NCBI RefSeq assembly: GCF_009223885.1
Contig: NZ_CP045144.1
Coordinates: forward strand, 3,274,001 to 3,338,000
DNA: 64,000 nucleotides
From: Ancylobacter sp. TS-1
Lineage (GTDB): Bacteria > Pseudomonadota > Alphaproteobacteria > Rhizobiales > Xanthobacteraceae
Direction of reading: 5' to 3'
Shown here: positions 10,251 through 17,742 of the stretch, one piece after another
Numbering within the stretch: the stretch's first letter is position 1
Layout of the letters: every line of letters begins with the position of its first letter
The notes under the pieces: model-generated
The model's input: the letters and a program-made list of their open reading frames with translations, nothing else
Database searches by the model: none
Told to the model about the DNA's origin: nothing
Made by a program: the position numbers and the translations under genes

Positions 10251-10270
10251 CTCTACGCATCCCTACGAAT
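10251..10270 (+). promoter_or_regulatory. Tandem direct repeat upstream of the single-domain regulator (candidate operator)
   Basis: Two adjacent 10-mers, CTCTACGCAT and CCCTACGAAT, lie one helical turn apart, 55-74 bp before the GTG at 10325. CTACG matches the core of the FixJ half-site (CTACKTAC) in both copies, six of eight positions each. Binding by FixJ or a related LuxR-family regulator is an inference. Confidence 0.35.
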
Positions 10271-10324
10271 TGCTGACGAGGCCGGTCTTTTCCACTTTCG
10301 ACCGTGACAAGCGGGAGAGAGTCT

Positions 10325-10672
10325 GTGCGGGTTCATGTGGTTGAGGACGATGCGGGGGTGAGCGATTCTCTCGCGCTTATCCTCGGAAATCTCGGACACA
10401 AGGTGATCTCCTATCCCGACGCCGAAAGCCTGTTCAAGGCCGGGCTGCCGGAAGGAGCCGACGCCGTCATCGTCGATCTCAGTCTGCCCGGCATTCCCGG
10501 CGCGCAGCTCGTGCGCTGGCTGCTCAGCCTTGCCTCGCCGCCGCGCGTGGTGGTGATCACCGGCCAGTCGCAGGGGTTCATCGACCATCAGCTGCGCGGC
10601 CTCAAGCCGACCTGGCTGGTGCGCAAGCCGCTCGACGTCGACGCGATCACCCGCGTGCTGCCGGCGGTCTAG
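10325..10672 (+). CDS. Single-domain FixJ-like response regulator receiver
   Basis: 115 residues, receiver domain only. The motifs are VVEDDAGVSDSL (acidic pocket), Asp51 in VIVDLSLPGIPGA, VVVITGQSQ and VRKPLDVDAI (conserved Lys). No DNA-binding domain follows; the frame stops at 10672. The GTG at 10325 is preferred because a GGGAGAG site lies just upstream; a GTG at 10304 in frame would add seven residues. Next to fixLJ, it may act as a phosphate sink or as a brake on the FixL-FixJ phosphorelay, as FixT-like and other single-domain regulators do. That role is inferred from position. Confidence 0.82.
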   Translation: MRVHVVEDDAGVSDSLALILGNLGHKVISYPDAESLFKAGLPEGADAVIVDLSLPGIPGAQLVRWLLSLASPPRVVVITGQSQGFIDHQLRGLKPTWLVRKPLDVDAITRVLPAV

Positions 10673-10787
10673 GCTTCCCCGAGGCGTCTCCAAGTCCCCG
10701 GATATGCAGGGTTCCGGGACGGCTTCGGCCGAAATCGGACCGAAGAGTCTGATTCGCTGAAGCGGCCGAATCCCGCTCCGCTTCCGG

Positions 10788-10805
10788 AAAGTCCCTTACG
10801 CAGCC
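10788..10805 (+). promoter_or_regulatory. Weak FixJ-like half-site upstream of fixK
   Basis: TTACGCAG within AGTCCCTTACGCAGCC matches GTACGTAG at six of eight positions and lies about 70 bp before the fixK-type start. It is a candidate only; no clear -10 sequence was identified. Confidence 0.25.
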
Positions 10806-10869
10806 CACCGAACTGCGCGCTGCCCTCCGTCCCACTAACGTCGCTTCAGTTGAAGAGGTGGAACGACAG

Positions 10870-11511
10870 ATGCGCCAGATCATCGAAGAACGAACCGGCA
10901 GCCCGACGCGTCAGCCGGCCTTTGTCGACAACCACGTCCAGAACATGCGCGTCGCCGCCCATGTCACCGTGTTGCATGAGGGCGATCCGGCCCGGCGCAT
11001 CATGGAAGTGGTGGATGGCGCGGTGATGCTCACCAAGCTTCTCCCCGACGGGCGCCGTCAGGTGGTCGAACTGCTCGGTCCGGGCGATGTGTTCGGCCTT
11101 GCCTATGCCGAGGCCTATGCCTGCTCGGCCGAGACGCTGACGCCGGCCACCATCAGCACCCATGAGCGCGGCGCGCTGGAGCGCGATCCGGTTCTCGCCG
11201 CCCGCCTGCTGCGGCGCTTCGAGGCGCAGCTCTGCGTCATGCATTCCCACGCGCTCGTGCTCGGCCGTATGTCGGCGCTGGAGCGGGTGGCCTTCTTCCT
11301 GCTCCGCCTGATGCCCGAAGGCATGGTCGGCGGCACGCTGCACCTCTCGATGACGCGGCAGGAGATCGCCGACTTCCTCGGCCTGACGCTGGAGACGGTG
11401 AGCCGGGCCTTCTCCGAGCTGAAGCGGCGCGGCCTTGTCGTCCTCCAGCGCGCCGACGAGGTGCGCATCCAGGATCGCGGCAGCATGCGCCGCCTCGCCG
11501 GCGCGGTCTGA
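10870..11511 (+). CDS. fixK: FixK-type CRP/FNR family transcription regulator
   Basis: 213 residues. An N-terminal cyclic-nucleotide-like beta-roll (about 25-120, with VTVLHEGDPARRIMEVVDGAV) is followed by a dimerisation helix and a CRP-type helix-turn-helix (MTRQEIADFLGLTLETVSRAFSELKRRG, about 160-188, quoted as two adjoining parts MTRQEIADFLGL and TLETVSRAFSELKRRG). The ETVSR recognition helix carries the Glu/Ser/Arg set that reads TTGA half-sites. The N-terminal cysteine cluster of FNR is absent, so it is not an iron-sulfur O2 sensor, which fits FixK. The start is the ATG at 10870 with AGAGGTGGA upstream; the GTG at 10858 is an alternative. A FixK-type box lies 1.5 kb downstream before hemN. 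Confidence 0.88.
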   Translation: MRQIIEERTGSPTRQPAFVDNHVQNMRVAAHVTVLHEGDPARRIMEVVDGAVMLTKLLPDGRRQVVELLGPGDVFGLAYAEAYACSAETLTPATISTHERGALERDPVLAARLLRRFEAQLCVMHSHALVLGRMSALERVAFFLLRLMPEGMVGGTLHLSMTRQEIADFLGLTLETVSRAFSELKRRGLVVLQRADEVRIQDRGSMRRLAGAV

Positions 11512-11600
11512 GCCAGGATCAGGATTCCCGGCGTCCCCCGCCGGGTGACGTGCCTGCCCGGAATATCCCCGTTCCGGTCTATCGACCCTCTCCGAGGACT

Positions 11601-11631
11601 GGCGCCCCGCTTCCCGCAGGGCGCCTTTTTC
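11601..11631 (+). terminator. Rho-independent terminator after fixK
   Basis: Perfect 7-bp stem GGCGCCC/GGGCGCC with an 11-nt loop, followed directly by TTTTT, on the + strand 90 bp after fixK. A second GC hairpin without a T-run (CCCGGCG/CGCCGGG) lies at 11528-11546. Confidence 0.85.
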
Positions 11632-11648
11632 GTTTCCGGCCCCGGTTC

Positions 11649-12968
11649 TCATACGGCCGCCGAATGACGCGCCGCGACCGCCTGCAGCCGGTGATCGAGC
11701 GCGGCGGCGGCGAGGCGGACGAAGGGGCGGCCGACCGCCGTCATTGCGACGCGGCGGCCCTCGATGGTCAGCAGCCCGTCCGCCATCAGGTCGGCAAGGC
11801 GCGGCGCCGCGTCGGCGAGAGTGGGAGGGTCGAGGTAGACCTCTAGGTCGCACATCAGCCGCTCGATGAAGGCGCCGCGTTTGATGTCGTCGGCGGTGAA
11901 GGCGATTCCGCGCACGGTGCTGAAGCCGCCGGCGTCGATGGCCCGCTGGTAGGAGGCGGAATCCGGCGCGTTCTGGGTGAAGCCCTGCGGGAAGCGGCTG
12001 ATCGCCGAGGCGCCCAGCCCGACCAGAACGTCGGCCCGGTCGGCCGTATAGCCCTGGAAGTTGCGCTTGAGCTGGCGCGCCGCGGCGGCGCGCGCCAGCG
12101 GGTCGTCCGGCCGGGCGAAGTGGTCGAGGCCGACGCCGACATAGCCATTGGCGAGCAGCACCTGGCGCGCCGCCTCGGACTGGTCCAGCCGCTCGGCCGG
12201 GCCGGGCAGGCTGGCGTCGTCGATCATCTTCTGGTTGGGGCGCATCCACGGCACATGGGCGTAGCCGAACAGCGCCAGCCGCTCGGGCGCCAGAAGGGTG
12301 GCGAGCCGGGCGGTGCGGCGCACATCGCGCTCGCTCTGGTGCGGCAGGCCATACATCAGGTCGAGATTGATCGAGGAGACGCCGGCCTCGCGCAGCAGGC
12401 CCATGGCGCGCTCCACCGTGGCGAAGGGCTGGATCCGCCCGATGGCACGCTGCACATGGGCGCTGAAATCCTGCACGCCGAGGCTCACGCGGTCGACGCC
12501 GATGGCGGCCAGCGCGTCGGCAAGCTCGGTATCGACCTCGCGCGGATCGAGCTCGAAGGCGTATTCGGCGAGATCGTCGAGGTTGAGCGCCTCGATGAGG
12601 CGCCCGCCGATACGGCGCAGCGCCACCGCGCCGAGCAGGCTCGGCGTGCCGCCTCCCCAGGCGATGTGGATGACGCGGCGGCCGCCGACGGCGGCGGCGA
12701 CCGATTCGATCTCGCGTTCCAGCCGGGCGGCATAGGCCGCCACCGGCTCCGGCCGGCGCGTCGCCTTGGTGGTGCAGCCGCAATAGAAGCAGAGCGCCGG
12801 GCAGAAGGGGACGTGCAGGTAGAGCGAGAGCGTCGCGTCGGCGGGGAGCGCGCCGAGCCACGCGGCATGCTGCGCCGCCCCGACATCGCCGGCGAAATGC
12901 GGCGCGGTGGGGAAGGAGGTGTAGCGGGGGACGGCCCGCTCTGCGTGAATGAGGGCTGCACTATGCAT
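11649..12968 (-). CDS. hemN: Oxygen-independent coproporphyrinogen III oxidase HemN
   Basis: 439 residues. Radical-SAM enzyme that converts coproporphyrinogen III to protoporphyrinogen IX without O2. The iron-sulfur motif is C56-x3-C60-x2-C63 (PFCPALCFYCGC). The HemN-specific start VPRYTSFPTAPHF, the glycine motif AWGGGTPSLL and the C-terminal HemN domain are all present. The start is the ATG at 12968; an upstream in-frame TTG at 13016 falls inside the FixK box and is rejected. Control by FixK under low oxygen is likely. It is convergent with the fixK transcript. Confidence 0.96.
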   Translation of the reverse strand: MHSAALIHAERAVPRYTSFPTAPHFAGDVGAAQHAAWLGALPADATLSLYLHVPFCPALCFYCGCTTKATRRPEPVAAYAARLEREIESVAAAVGGRRVIHIAWGGGTPSLLGAVALRRIGGRLIEALNLDDLAEYAFELDPREVDTELADALAAIGVDRVSLGVQDFSAHVQRAIGRIQPFATVERAMGLLREAGVSSINLDLMYGLPHQSERDVRRTARLATLLAPERLALFGYAHVPWMRPNQKMIDDASLPGPAERLDQSEAARQVLLANGYVGVGLDHFARPDDPLARAAAARQLKRNFQGYTADRADVLVGLGASAISRFPQGFTQNAPDSASYQRAIDAGGFSTVRGIAFTADDIKRGAFIERLMCDLEVYLDPPTLADAAPRLADLMADGLLTIEGRRVAMTAVGRPFVRLAAAALDHRLQAVAARHSAAV

Positions 12969-13002
12969 GCAGAAGGTTTGACCCGCGCCGGCATTCGTCG
13001 CA

Positions 13003-13016
13003 TTGATCCGGCGCAA
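13003..13016. promoter_or_regulatory. FixK/FNR-type box between hemN and the divergent membrane protein gene
   Basis: TTGATCCGGCGCAA on the + strand (TTGCGCCGGATCAA on the - strand) fits the FixK2 consensus TTG(A/C)-N6-(T/G)CAA at every fixed position. Its centre (13009.5) lies 41.5 bp from the hemN ATG and about 51 bp from the divergent ATG at 13061, so it could serve either promoter. Confidence 0.75.
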
Positions 13017-13060
13017 ATCCGGCGCCGTCGCGACCGCTTCGAGGTCGCGGGTGCCGCTCC

Positions 13061-14203
13061 ATGCGACGTTCCCGCCGGTCCCGCCCGATGCCCCTGCCGC
13101 CCTTCCTCACCAAGCTCGTTCCCTCGCCGCGCCGCCTCGTCTGGTACGGCGCCACGCTGGCGCTGGCCTTTGCCGGCGGCGGGCTGTTCGCCTGGCTCGC
13201 CATGCCGGCCGGCTGGCTCTCGGGCGCGCTGGTGGTCACCGCCCTTGCCGCGCTGCTCGGCGCGCCGGTAGGTGTCGAGCCGCGCACGCGCCTCGGCGTC
13301 TACATCATCCTCGGCACCTCGATGGGCTCCAGCATCACGCCGGAGACGCTGAGCGGCATCACCACATGGCCGGTGACGATGGCGGTGCTGGTCGCCTCGG
13401 TGCCCGTCATGATGGTGGCGGTGATTTTCTATCTGGAGAAGGTCGCCGGCTGGGACCGGCGCAGCGCTTTCTTCGCCGCCGCGCCCGGGGCGCTCTCGAC
13501 CGTGCTGGTCATGGCGGAGAATTCGGGCGCCGACACGCGGCGGGTGGTGTTCGGCCAGTCGCTGCGGCTGTTCGTGCTGGTGGCGCTGCTGCCGGTGGCG
13601 ATGGGCGGGCTCGGCCACCAGCCGGCCGGCACGCTGCCGATCAACCCGGTGGTGCCGGACCTGTCCAGCTTCCTGCTCTCGCTCGGCGTCGGCATCGGCG
13701 GCGGGTTTCTCGCCGAGCGGGCGCGGTTTCCCGGCGGCGCGATGGTCGGCTCGATGCTGGCGAGCGGGGTGGTGCACGGGGCCGGGCTGATCGAGGGCCG
13801 GCTGCCGGATATCTTCCTCATCGTCGGCTTCGTGGTGCTGGGCGCCAATACCGGCAGCCGCTTCGCCGGCACGCGGCTGGAGACGCTGCGCCGCTTCTTC
13901 CTGGATTCGCTCGCCGCGCTGGCGATCGCCACGGCGGTCGCCTTCGCCTTCGCGCTGCTGGGCGCCTGGCTGGCCGAGGAGCCGCTGCCCAAGGTGCTTG
14001 TGGCCTATGTCCCCGGCGCGCTGGAGGCGATGACCATCATGGCCTTCGTGCTCGGCATCGATCCCGCCTTCGTGGCGGCGCATCACCTCACGCGCTTCCT
14101 CGGCCTTGCCCTGCTGATCCCGCTGCTGGCACGGCTGTTTTTCGGCCGGGCGCCGGTGCCCTCCGAGAGCGTCGAGATCGACCGGACCGAGCCGAAGGAT
14201 TGA
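13061..14203 (+). CDS. AbrB-like integral membrane protein (PF05145 type)
   Basis: 380 residues with about ten hydrophobic segments in two similar halves, as in the duplicated AbrB-type membrane family, which shares only its name with the Bacillus regulator AbrB. Recognisable pieces are MPAGWLSGALVVTALAALLG, LGTSMGSSITPETL, PGALSTVLVMAENSGAD, FPGGAMVGSMLASG and YVPGALEAMTIMAFVLGID. Its function is unproven; some relatives are called ammonia-monooxygenase-like without basis. The ATG at 13061 is used; the ATG at 13088 (MPLPPFLTKLVPSPRR) would drop an Arg-rich lead of nine residues and is equally plausible. It is divergent from hemN with the FixK box between them. Confidence 0.85.
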   Translation: MRRSRRSRPMPLPPFLTKLVPSPRRLVWYGATLALAFAGGGLFAWLAMPAGWLSGALVVTALAALLGAPVGVEPRTRLGVYIILGTSMGSSITPETLSGITTWPVTMAVLVASVPVMMVAVIFYLEKVAGWDRRSAFFAAAPGALSTVLVMAENSGADTRRVVFGQSLRLFVLVALLPVAMGGLGHQPAGTLPINPVVPDLSSFLLSLGVGIGGGFLAERARFPGGAMVGSMLASGVVHGAGLIEGRLPDIFLIVGFVVLGANTGSRFAGTRLETLRRFFLDSLAALAIATAVAFAFALLGAWLAEEPLPKVLVAYVPGALEAMTIMAFVLGIDPAFVAAHHLTRFLGLALLIPLLARLFFGRAPVPSESVEIDRTEPKD

Positions 14204-14220
14204 AGGCGCGGCGGTGCCGC

Positions 14221-15447
14221 CTATTCGGCGGCTTCCGCCCGGCGCGCGAGGGGCAGGCCGAGCCGGCCCCATACATCGGTGAGCGCGGCGGCGAGACGGG
14301 CGACCAGCACGTCGTCGTGGCAGGGGCCGGGCGTGATGCGCAGCCGCTCCGTGCCGCGCGGCACGGTGGGGTAGTTGATCGGCTGGATGTAGATTCCATG
14401 CTCGGCGAGCAGCAGGTCGCTCGCCGCCTTGCAGGCTTCCGCGTCGCCGACCATGACCGGCACGATATGCGTCTCGGTCACGATCTGCGGCAGCCCGGCG
14501 AGGTCCAGCGCGCGCTTGACCTTGGCGACCTGCGCCTGCTGGCGGGTGCGCTCGGCGGCGGAATTCTTGAGGTGGCGCACCGAGGCGGCGGCGGCGGCGG
14601 CCACGGCCGGGGGCAGGGCGGTGGTGAAGATGAAGCCCGGCGCATAGGAGCGCACCGCGTCCATCACGGCGCGCGAGCCGGAGATGTAGCCGCCCACCAC
14701 GCCGAACGCCTTGCCGAGCGTGCCCTCGATCACGTCGACGCGGTGCATCACCCCGTCGCGCTCGGCGAGGCCCGCGCCGCGCGGGCCGTACATGCCGACC
14801 GCGTGCACCTCGTCGAGATAGGTCATGGCGCCGTAGCGCTCGGCGAGATCGCAGATGGCGCCGATCGGGGCGACGTCGCCATCCATGGAATAGATGCTCT
14901 CGAAGACGATCAGCTTGGGCCGGTCGCCGGCCTCGCGCAGCAGTTCTTCCAGATGGGCGAGGTCGTTGTGGCGGAACACCTTCTTGTCCCGTCCGGCCTG
15001 GCGCACGCCCTCGATCATCGAATTGTGGTTGAGCGCGTCGGACAGGATCAGACAGTCCGGGATCAGCCTCGCCAGCGTGGCGATGCCGGTCTGGTTCGAT
15101 ACATAGCCCGACGTGAAGACGAGCGCCGCGTCCTTGCCGTGCAGGTCGGCGAGCTCGGCCTCCAGCTCGACGATGGCATGGCTGTTGCCCGAGATGTTGC
15201 GGGTGCCGCCGGCGCCGGCGCCGGCCTGACGCGCGGTCTCGCACATCGCCTCGACCACGCTCGCATGGCAGCCCATGCCGAGATAGTCGTTGGAGCACCA
15301 GATGACGATGTCGCGCTCGCCCTGCGGCGAGTGCCAGACGGCATGCGGGAAGCGCGCGGCGTCGCGTTCGATCTCGGCGAAGGTGCGGTAGCGACGCTCG
15401 TTCCTGAGCGTGTCGACGGCATCCTGGAAGAAACGTGCGTAGTCCAT
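14221..15447 (-). CDS. hemA: 5-aminolevulinate synthase (ALAS)
   Basis: 408 residues. Condenses glycine with succinyl-CoA to 5-aminolevulinate, the alphaproteobacterial entry to heme. It begins [17 protein letters not shown], carries the glycine-rich [20 protein letters not shown], the PLP-binding Asp region [15 protein letters not shown] and Lys246 in [14 protein letters not shown], and ends within the usual ALAS length. The start is the ATG at 15447. It is convergent with the AbrB-like gene, with 17 bp between stops. With hemN and fixK nearby it forms a heme-supply block; no FixK box was found in its own upstream region. Confidence 0.97.
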   Translation of the reverse strand: MDYARFFQDAVDTLRNERRYRTFAEIERDAARFPHAVWHSPQGERDIVIWCSNDYLGMGCHASVVEAMCETARQAGAGAGGTRNISGNSHAIVELEAELADLHGKDAALVFTSGYVSNQTGIATLARLIPDCLILSDALNHNSMIEGVRQAGRDKKVFRHNDLAHLEELLREAGDRPKLIVFESIYSMDGDVAPIGAICDLAERYGAMTYLDEVHAVGMYGPRGAGLAERDGVMHRVDVIEGTLGKAFGVVGGYISGSRAVMDAVRSYAPGFIFTTALPPAVAAAAAASVRHLKNSAAERTRQQAQVAKVKRALDLAGLPQIVTETHIVPVMVGDAEACKAASDLLLAEHGIYIQPINYPTVPRGTERLRITPGPCHDDVLVARLAAALTDVWGRLGLPLARRAEAAE

Positions 15448-15581
15448 GGCGCATCCCAACTCGGGCCGCCGCCCGCAAGGGGCGGGGCGCTTGATGGCAC
15501 CATGAACTTTGGAGTGTTTCCGATCAACCCGGCAAAGCACGCACGCGGCGATCGGGCGCGCCTATCGGAAAGGCGCTCCGC

Positions 15582-16085
15582 TCACGTCTGCGCGAGCGTG
15601 CGCACCTGCGCCAGCGTCATCGGCACGGCGTCGCGCCCGTCGAAATAGACGAAGCGCAGCGTGCGGCGGCGCGAGGTCATCGCCGCCGGCAGCGGGTCGT
15701 AGCGGAACCCGCCGCCGCCCAGATGCGGCATCACCGCGCCGACATCCGTGGTCTCGCCGGTCTCCACCCGCAGCAGGCTGACGCGTGTGCCCTCCGCCGT
15801 CGTGCCGTCGAAGGGCACGCGGGCGAGGCGCAGGAAGCTGGTCGGGTCGCTGGCCGAGGCGAAGCCCTCGACGAAAGCCTTCTCGACGAGATCGAGATCG
15901 GCCTCGGCATGGGAGGGCTCCTCCGGCTCCGGCCCGTGCGGCAGATGCGGGGTCTGCCACTGCGCCGCCGGGCGCGGCGAGTGGCCGTGATTGTGCCCGT
16001 GAGAGTGAGCGTGCGATTCGGCATGGGCGTGGCTGTGCCCGCCCGCGCCGTGGTCGTGATGATGATGGTCGTGGCCGCGATGCAT
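15582..16085 (-). CDS. Histidine-rich conserved protein, candidate metal handler
   Basis: 167 residues of unknown function. Residues 1-36 hold about 16 histidines in short runs (MHRGHDHHHHDHGAGGHSHA, HAHSHGHNHGH), a composition seen in nickel or zinc storage and delivery proteins. The remainder is a soluble domain with VEKAFVEGFASASDPTSFLR, LPAAMTSRRRTLRFVYFDG and no recognised catalytic motif. No signal peptide or membrane segment is seen, so it should be cytosolic. It lies downstream of and in the same direction as the metal-dependent guanidine hydrolase candidate, 149 bp away across a palindromic repeat. Delivery of nickel to that enzyme is a hypothesis; a link with the neighbouring hemA is the alternative. 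Confidence 0.75.
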   Translation of the reverse strand: MHRGHDHHHHDHGAGGHSHAHAESHAHSHGHNHGHSPRPAAQWQTPHLPHGPEPEEPSHAEADLDLVEKAFVEGFASASDPTSFLRLARVPFDGTTAEGTRVSLLRVETGETTDVGAVMPHLGGGGFRYDPLPAAMTSRRRTLRFVYFDGRDAVPMTLAQVRTLAQT

Positions 16086-16101
16086 AGGCCGCTCCTAATT
16101 C

Positions 16102-16219
16102 CGTCGTCCCGGACGCAGCGCCCGGCAGGGGCGCGAAGATCCGGGACCGCGCGCCGACAGAGGCGCGTCTTATCCTGCGAGCGATCCCGGATCGGCCCGA
16201 TGGGCCGTCCGGGATGACG
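16102..16219. repeat. Intergenic palindromic repeat (CGTCnTCCCGGA family), copy 1
   Basis: Begins CGTCGTCCCGGACG and ends CGTCCGGGATGACG, with further internal complementary GATCCGGGA/GATCCCGGATC arms, so the whole unit can fold into a compound hairpin. Related copies lie at 19918-20017, 22438-22534 and 22551-22638. Confidence 0.8.
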
Positions 16220-16234
16220 ACTGTGTACAAGCTC

Positions 16235-17440
16235 TCAATACGAGACCGGCTTGTCGATCATGTGCTTGTGGCTGCCGATCTTGCCATGGGCGATCATCGA
16301 GCCGAGCGCCTCCACCACGACCCGGGTGGCGAACAGGGCGGTGATGTCCGAGGTGTCGTAGGGCGGGGAGACCTCCACCACCTCAAGACCGCACAGCCCT
16401 TCGGCGGCGACGAGGCCGAGGATCTTCAGCGCCTCGCGCGGCAGGAATCCGCCCGGCTCGGGCCAGCCGGTGCCCGGCACGAAGCCGCAGTCGATGCTGT
16501 CGACGTCAAAGGAGATGTAGACCGCATCGGCGTCCTTCCACGCCAGCTCCAGCGCGATCTCGGCCGCCTTCTCCAGACCGATCTTCTCGATATCATCGAT
16601 GGTCAGCACGTTGGTGCCGCGCTTCCTCGCCTCCTGCACGCCGTAGCGCGGCACCTGCCAGCCGCCGATGCCGAGCTGGACGAGGTTCTTAGGCGAGACG
16701 TTGGGAAGATTCGTCGCCCAGTACCAGGGCGTGGTGTGCATGCGCTCGTCGAGATCCTTTTCCTGGATGTCGATATGGCGGTCGAAATGGATGATGCCGA
16801 TGCGCTTGGAGGTGCATTCGGCGATGCCGCGCACGCAGGGAAAGCCGATCGAGTGGTCGCCGCCCAGCATGACCGGCAGCGCGCCCGAGGAGAAGACATG
16901 GCTGACGCCGCGGCTGATCTGGTCGAAGCTCTTCTCGAGATTCGCCGGAATGGTGAACACGTCGCCGGCGTCGCACAGCGTCATCTGCTCGCGCAGATCG
17001 ACACCCAGTTCGTAGTTGTAGGGCGTGTAGAGCGCGGAGATGCGGCGGATGCCCTGCGGCCCGAAGCGGGTGCCGGGGCGGTAGGTGGTGCCGGAATCAA
17101 AGGGGATGCCGAGCACGGCGGCGTCGTATTTGCCGACATCCCGCACGTTCTCGACATAGGGCGCCTTCATGAAGGTGTTGATGCCGGCGAAATGGGGAAG
17201 CTCGCCGCGCGCGAAGGTCGGGATCGACTTGTCGGTGATGGAGTCGGCGCCGGGCAGGCCCATGTCGAGCGCCCATTGCTGCTCCTTGCGCCAACCATTC
17301 TCCGAGAGCTTCTCCTCGGCCTCCAGCGCCTTCCAGCCCTGCATCCCCTTGATCTCGAAATTGGGGTGGTGGTGGCGCAGGCGCCGGGGGGCCGGGGCGA
17401 GGCCCGCATGTCGGGTGGAACGCTGAGGGGAGTGACGCAT
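16235..17440 (-). CDS. Arginase/agmatinase-fold ureohydrolase, probable guanidine hydrolase
   Basis: 401 residues, about 85 more at the N-terminus than ordinary agmatinases. The six ureohydrolase metal ligands are present: His196 (GGDHSIG), Asp220, His222 and Asp224 (FDRHID), Asp312 and Asp314 (SFDVDSID). Two motifs depart from agmatinase: FDRHID replaces the usual DAH.D, and GTGWPEPGG has Trp where agmatinases have Thr. The extension, the variant motifs and above all the guanidine-I riboswitch upstream point to the nickel-dependent guanidine hydrolase group (GdmH), which gives urea and ammonia from guanidine. The start is the ATG at 17440 with GGAGACACGGC upstream. Agmatinase is the alternative reading. 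Confidence 0.85.
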   Translation of the reverse strand: MRHSPQRSTRHAGLAPAPRRLRHHHPNFEIKGMQGWKALEAEEKLSENGWRKEQQWALDMGLPGADSITDKSIPTFARGELPHFAGINTFMKAPYVENVRDVGKYDAAVLGIPFDSGTTYRPGTRFGPQGIRRISALYTPYNYELGVDLREQMTLCDAGDVFTIPANLEKSFDQISRGVSHVFSSGALPVMLGGDHSIGFPCVRGIAECTSKRIGIIHFDRHIDIQEKDLDERMHTTPWYWATNLPNVSPKNLVQLGIGGWQVPRYGVQEARKRGTNVLTIDDIEKIGLEKAAEIALELAWKDADAVYISFDVDSIDCGFVPGTGWPEPGGFLPREALKILGLVAAEGLCGLEVVEVSPPYDTSDITALFATRVVVEALGSMIAHGKIGSHKHMIDKPVSY

Positions 17441-17529
17441 GCCGTGTCTCCGTGAGCCGAAGGGTCCTGAACGGCTTCGCGGGAGACCCCGGGCGGCATG
17501 CCGGAGGGTCTTCGCCGCGAAATGCCGCG

Positions 17530-17645
17530 CGAGCCTCCCGGGCTTTTGTCCCGCCGTGGACCCGGCAGGACGCGGATGAACCGCCGCCGGGCTGCCCCTC
17601 TCGGACCAGCCGCGCCGCGATCGGCGGCGCCGGAACCCTAGGGAC
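17530..17645 (-). promoter_or_regulatory. Guanidine-I (ykkC) riboswitch
   Basis: Reading the - strand, the conserved blocks occur in order and spacing: CTAGGGTTCCGG (about 17641-17630), CTGGTCCGAGAG (about 17609-17598), CACGG, then GGGACAAAAGCCCGGGAGG (17552-17534). These are the diagnostic single-stranded segments of the ykkC aptamer. The downstream expression platform holds AGACCC and GGGTCT (can pair), and GTCTCC, which can instead pair with GGAGAC at the ribosome site of the hydrolase gene, so ligand-controlled translation is plausible. A regulated ureohydrolase supports the guanidine (subtype 1) class over ppGpp/PRPP classes. Confidence 0.9.
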
Positions 17646-17701
17646 ATTTGCCGCAGGTTAGATCGGACCGCCGCCGACGGGAAGCCCTGATATGCGGCAG
17701 G

Positions 17702-17742
17702 CCGCGGGCCGGGCGCCGAAGATTTCGGCGCCCGGCCCGCGG
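17702..17742 (-). terminator. Long perfect hairpin directly after upp
   Basis: A 19-bp perfect stem CCGCGGGCCGGGCGCCGAA with loop GAT begins next to the upp stop codon. No T-run follows, so it may act as an RNA-stabilising 3' end or a bidirectional barrier between upp and the riboswitch promoter. Confidence 0.6.

Noticed and set aside
12485..15478. 997-codon open frame on the - strand spanning hemN, the AbrB-like gene and hemA
   Set aside because: It crosses three real genes in other frames, and composition is Arg/His-rich without any domain.
15515..15535. TTGATCGGAAACACTCCAA upstream of hemA as a FixK box
   Set aside because: The left half is good, but the right half does not match at the required six-base spacing.
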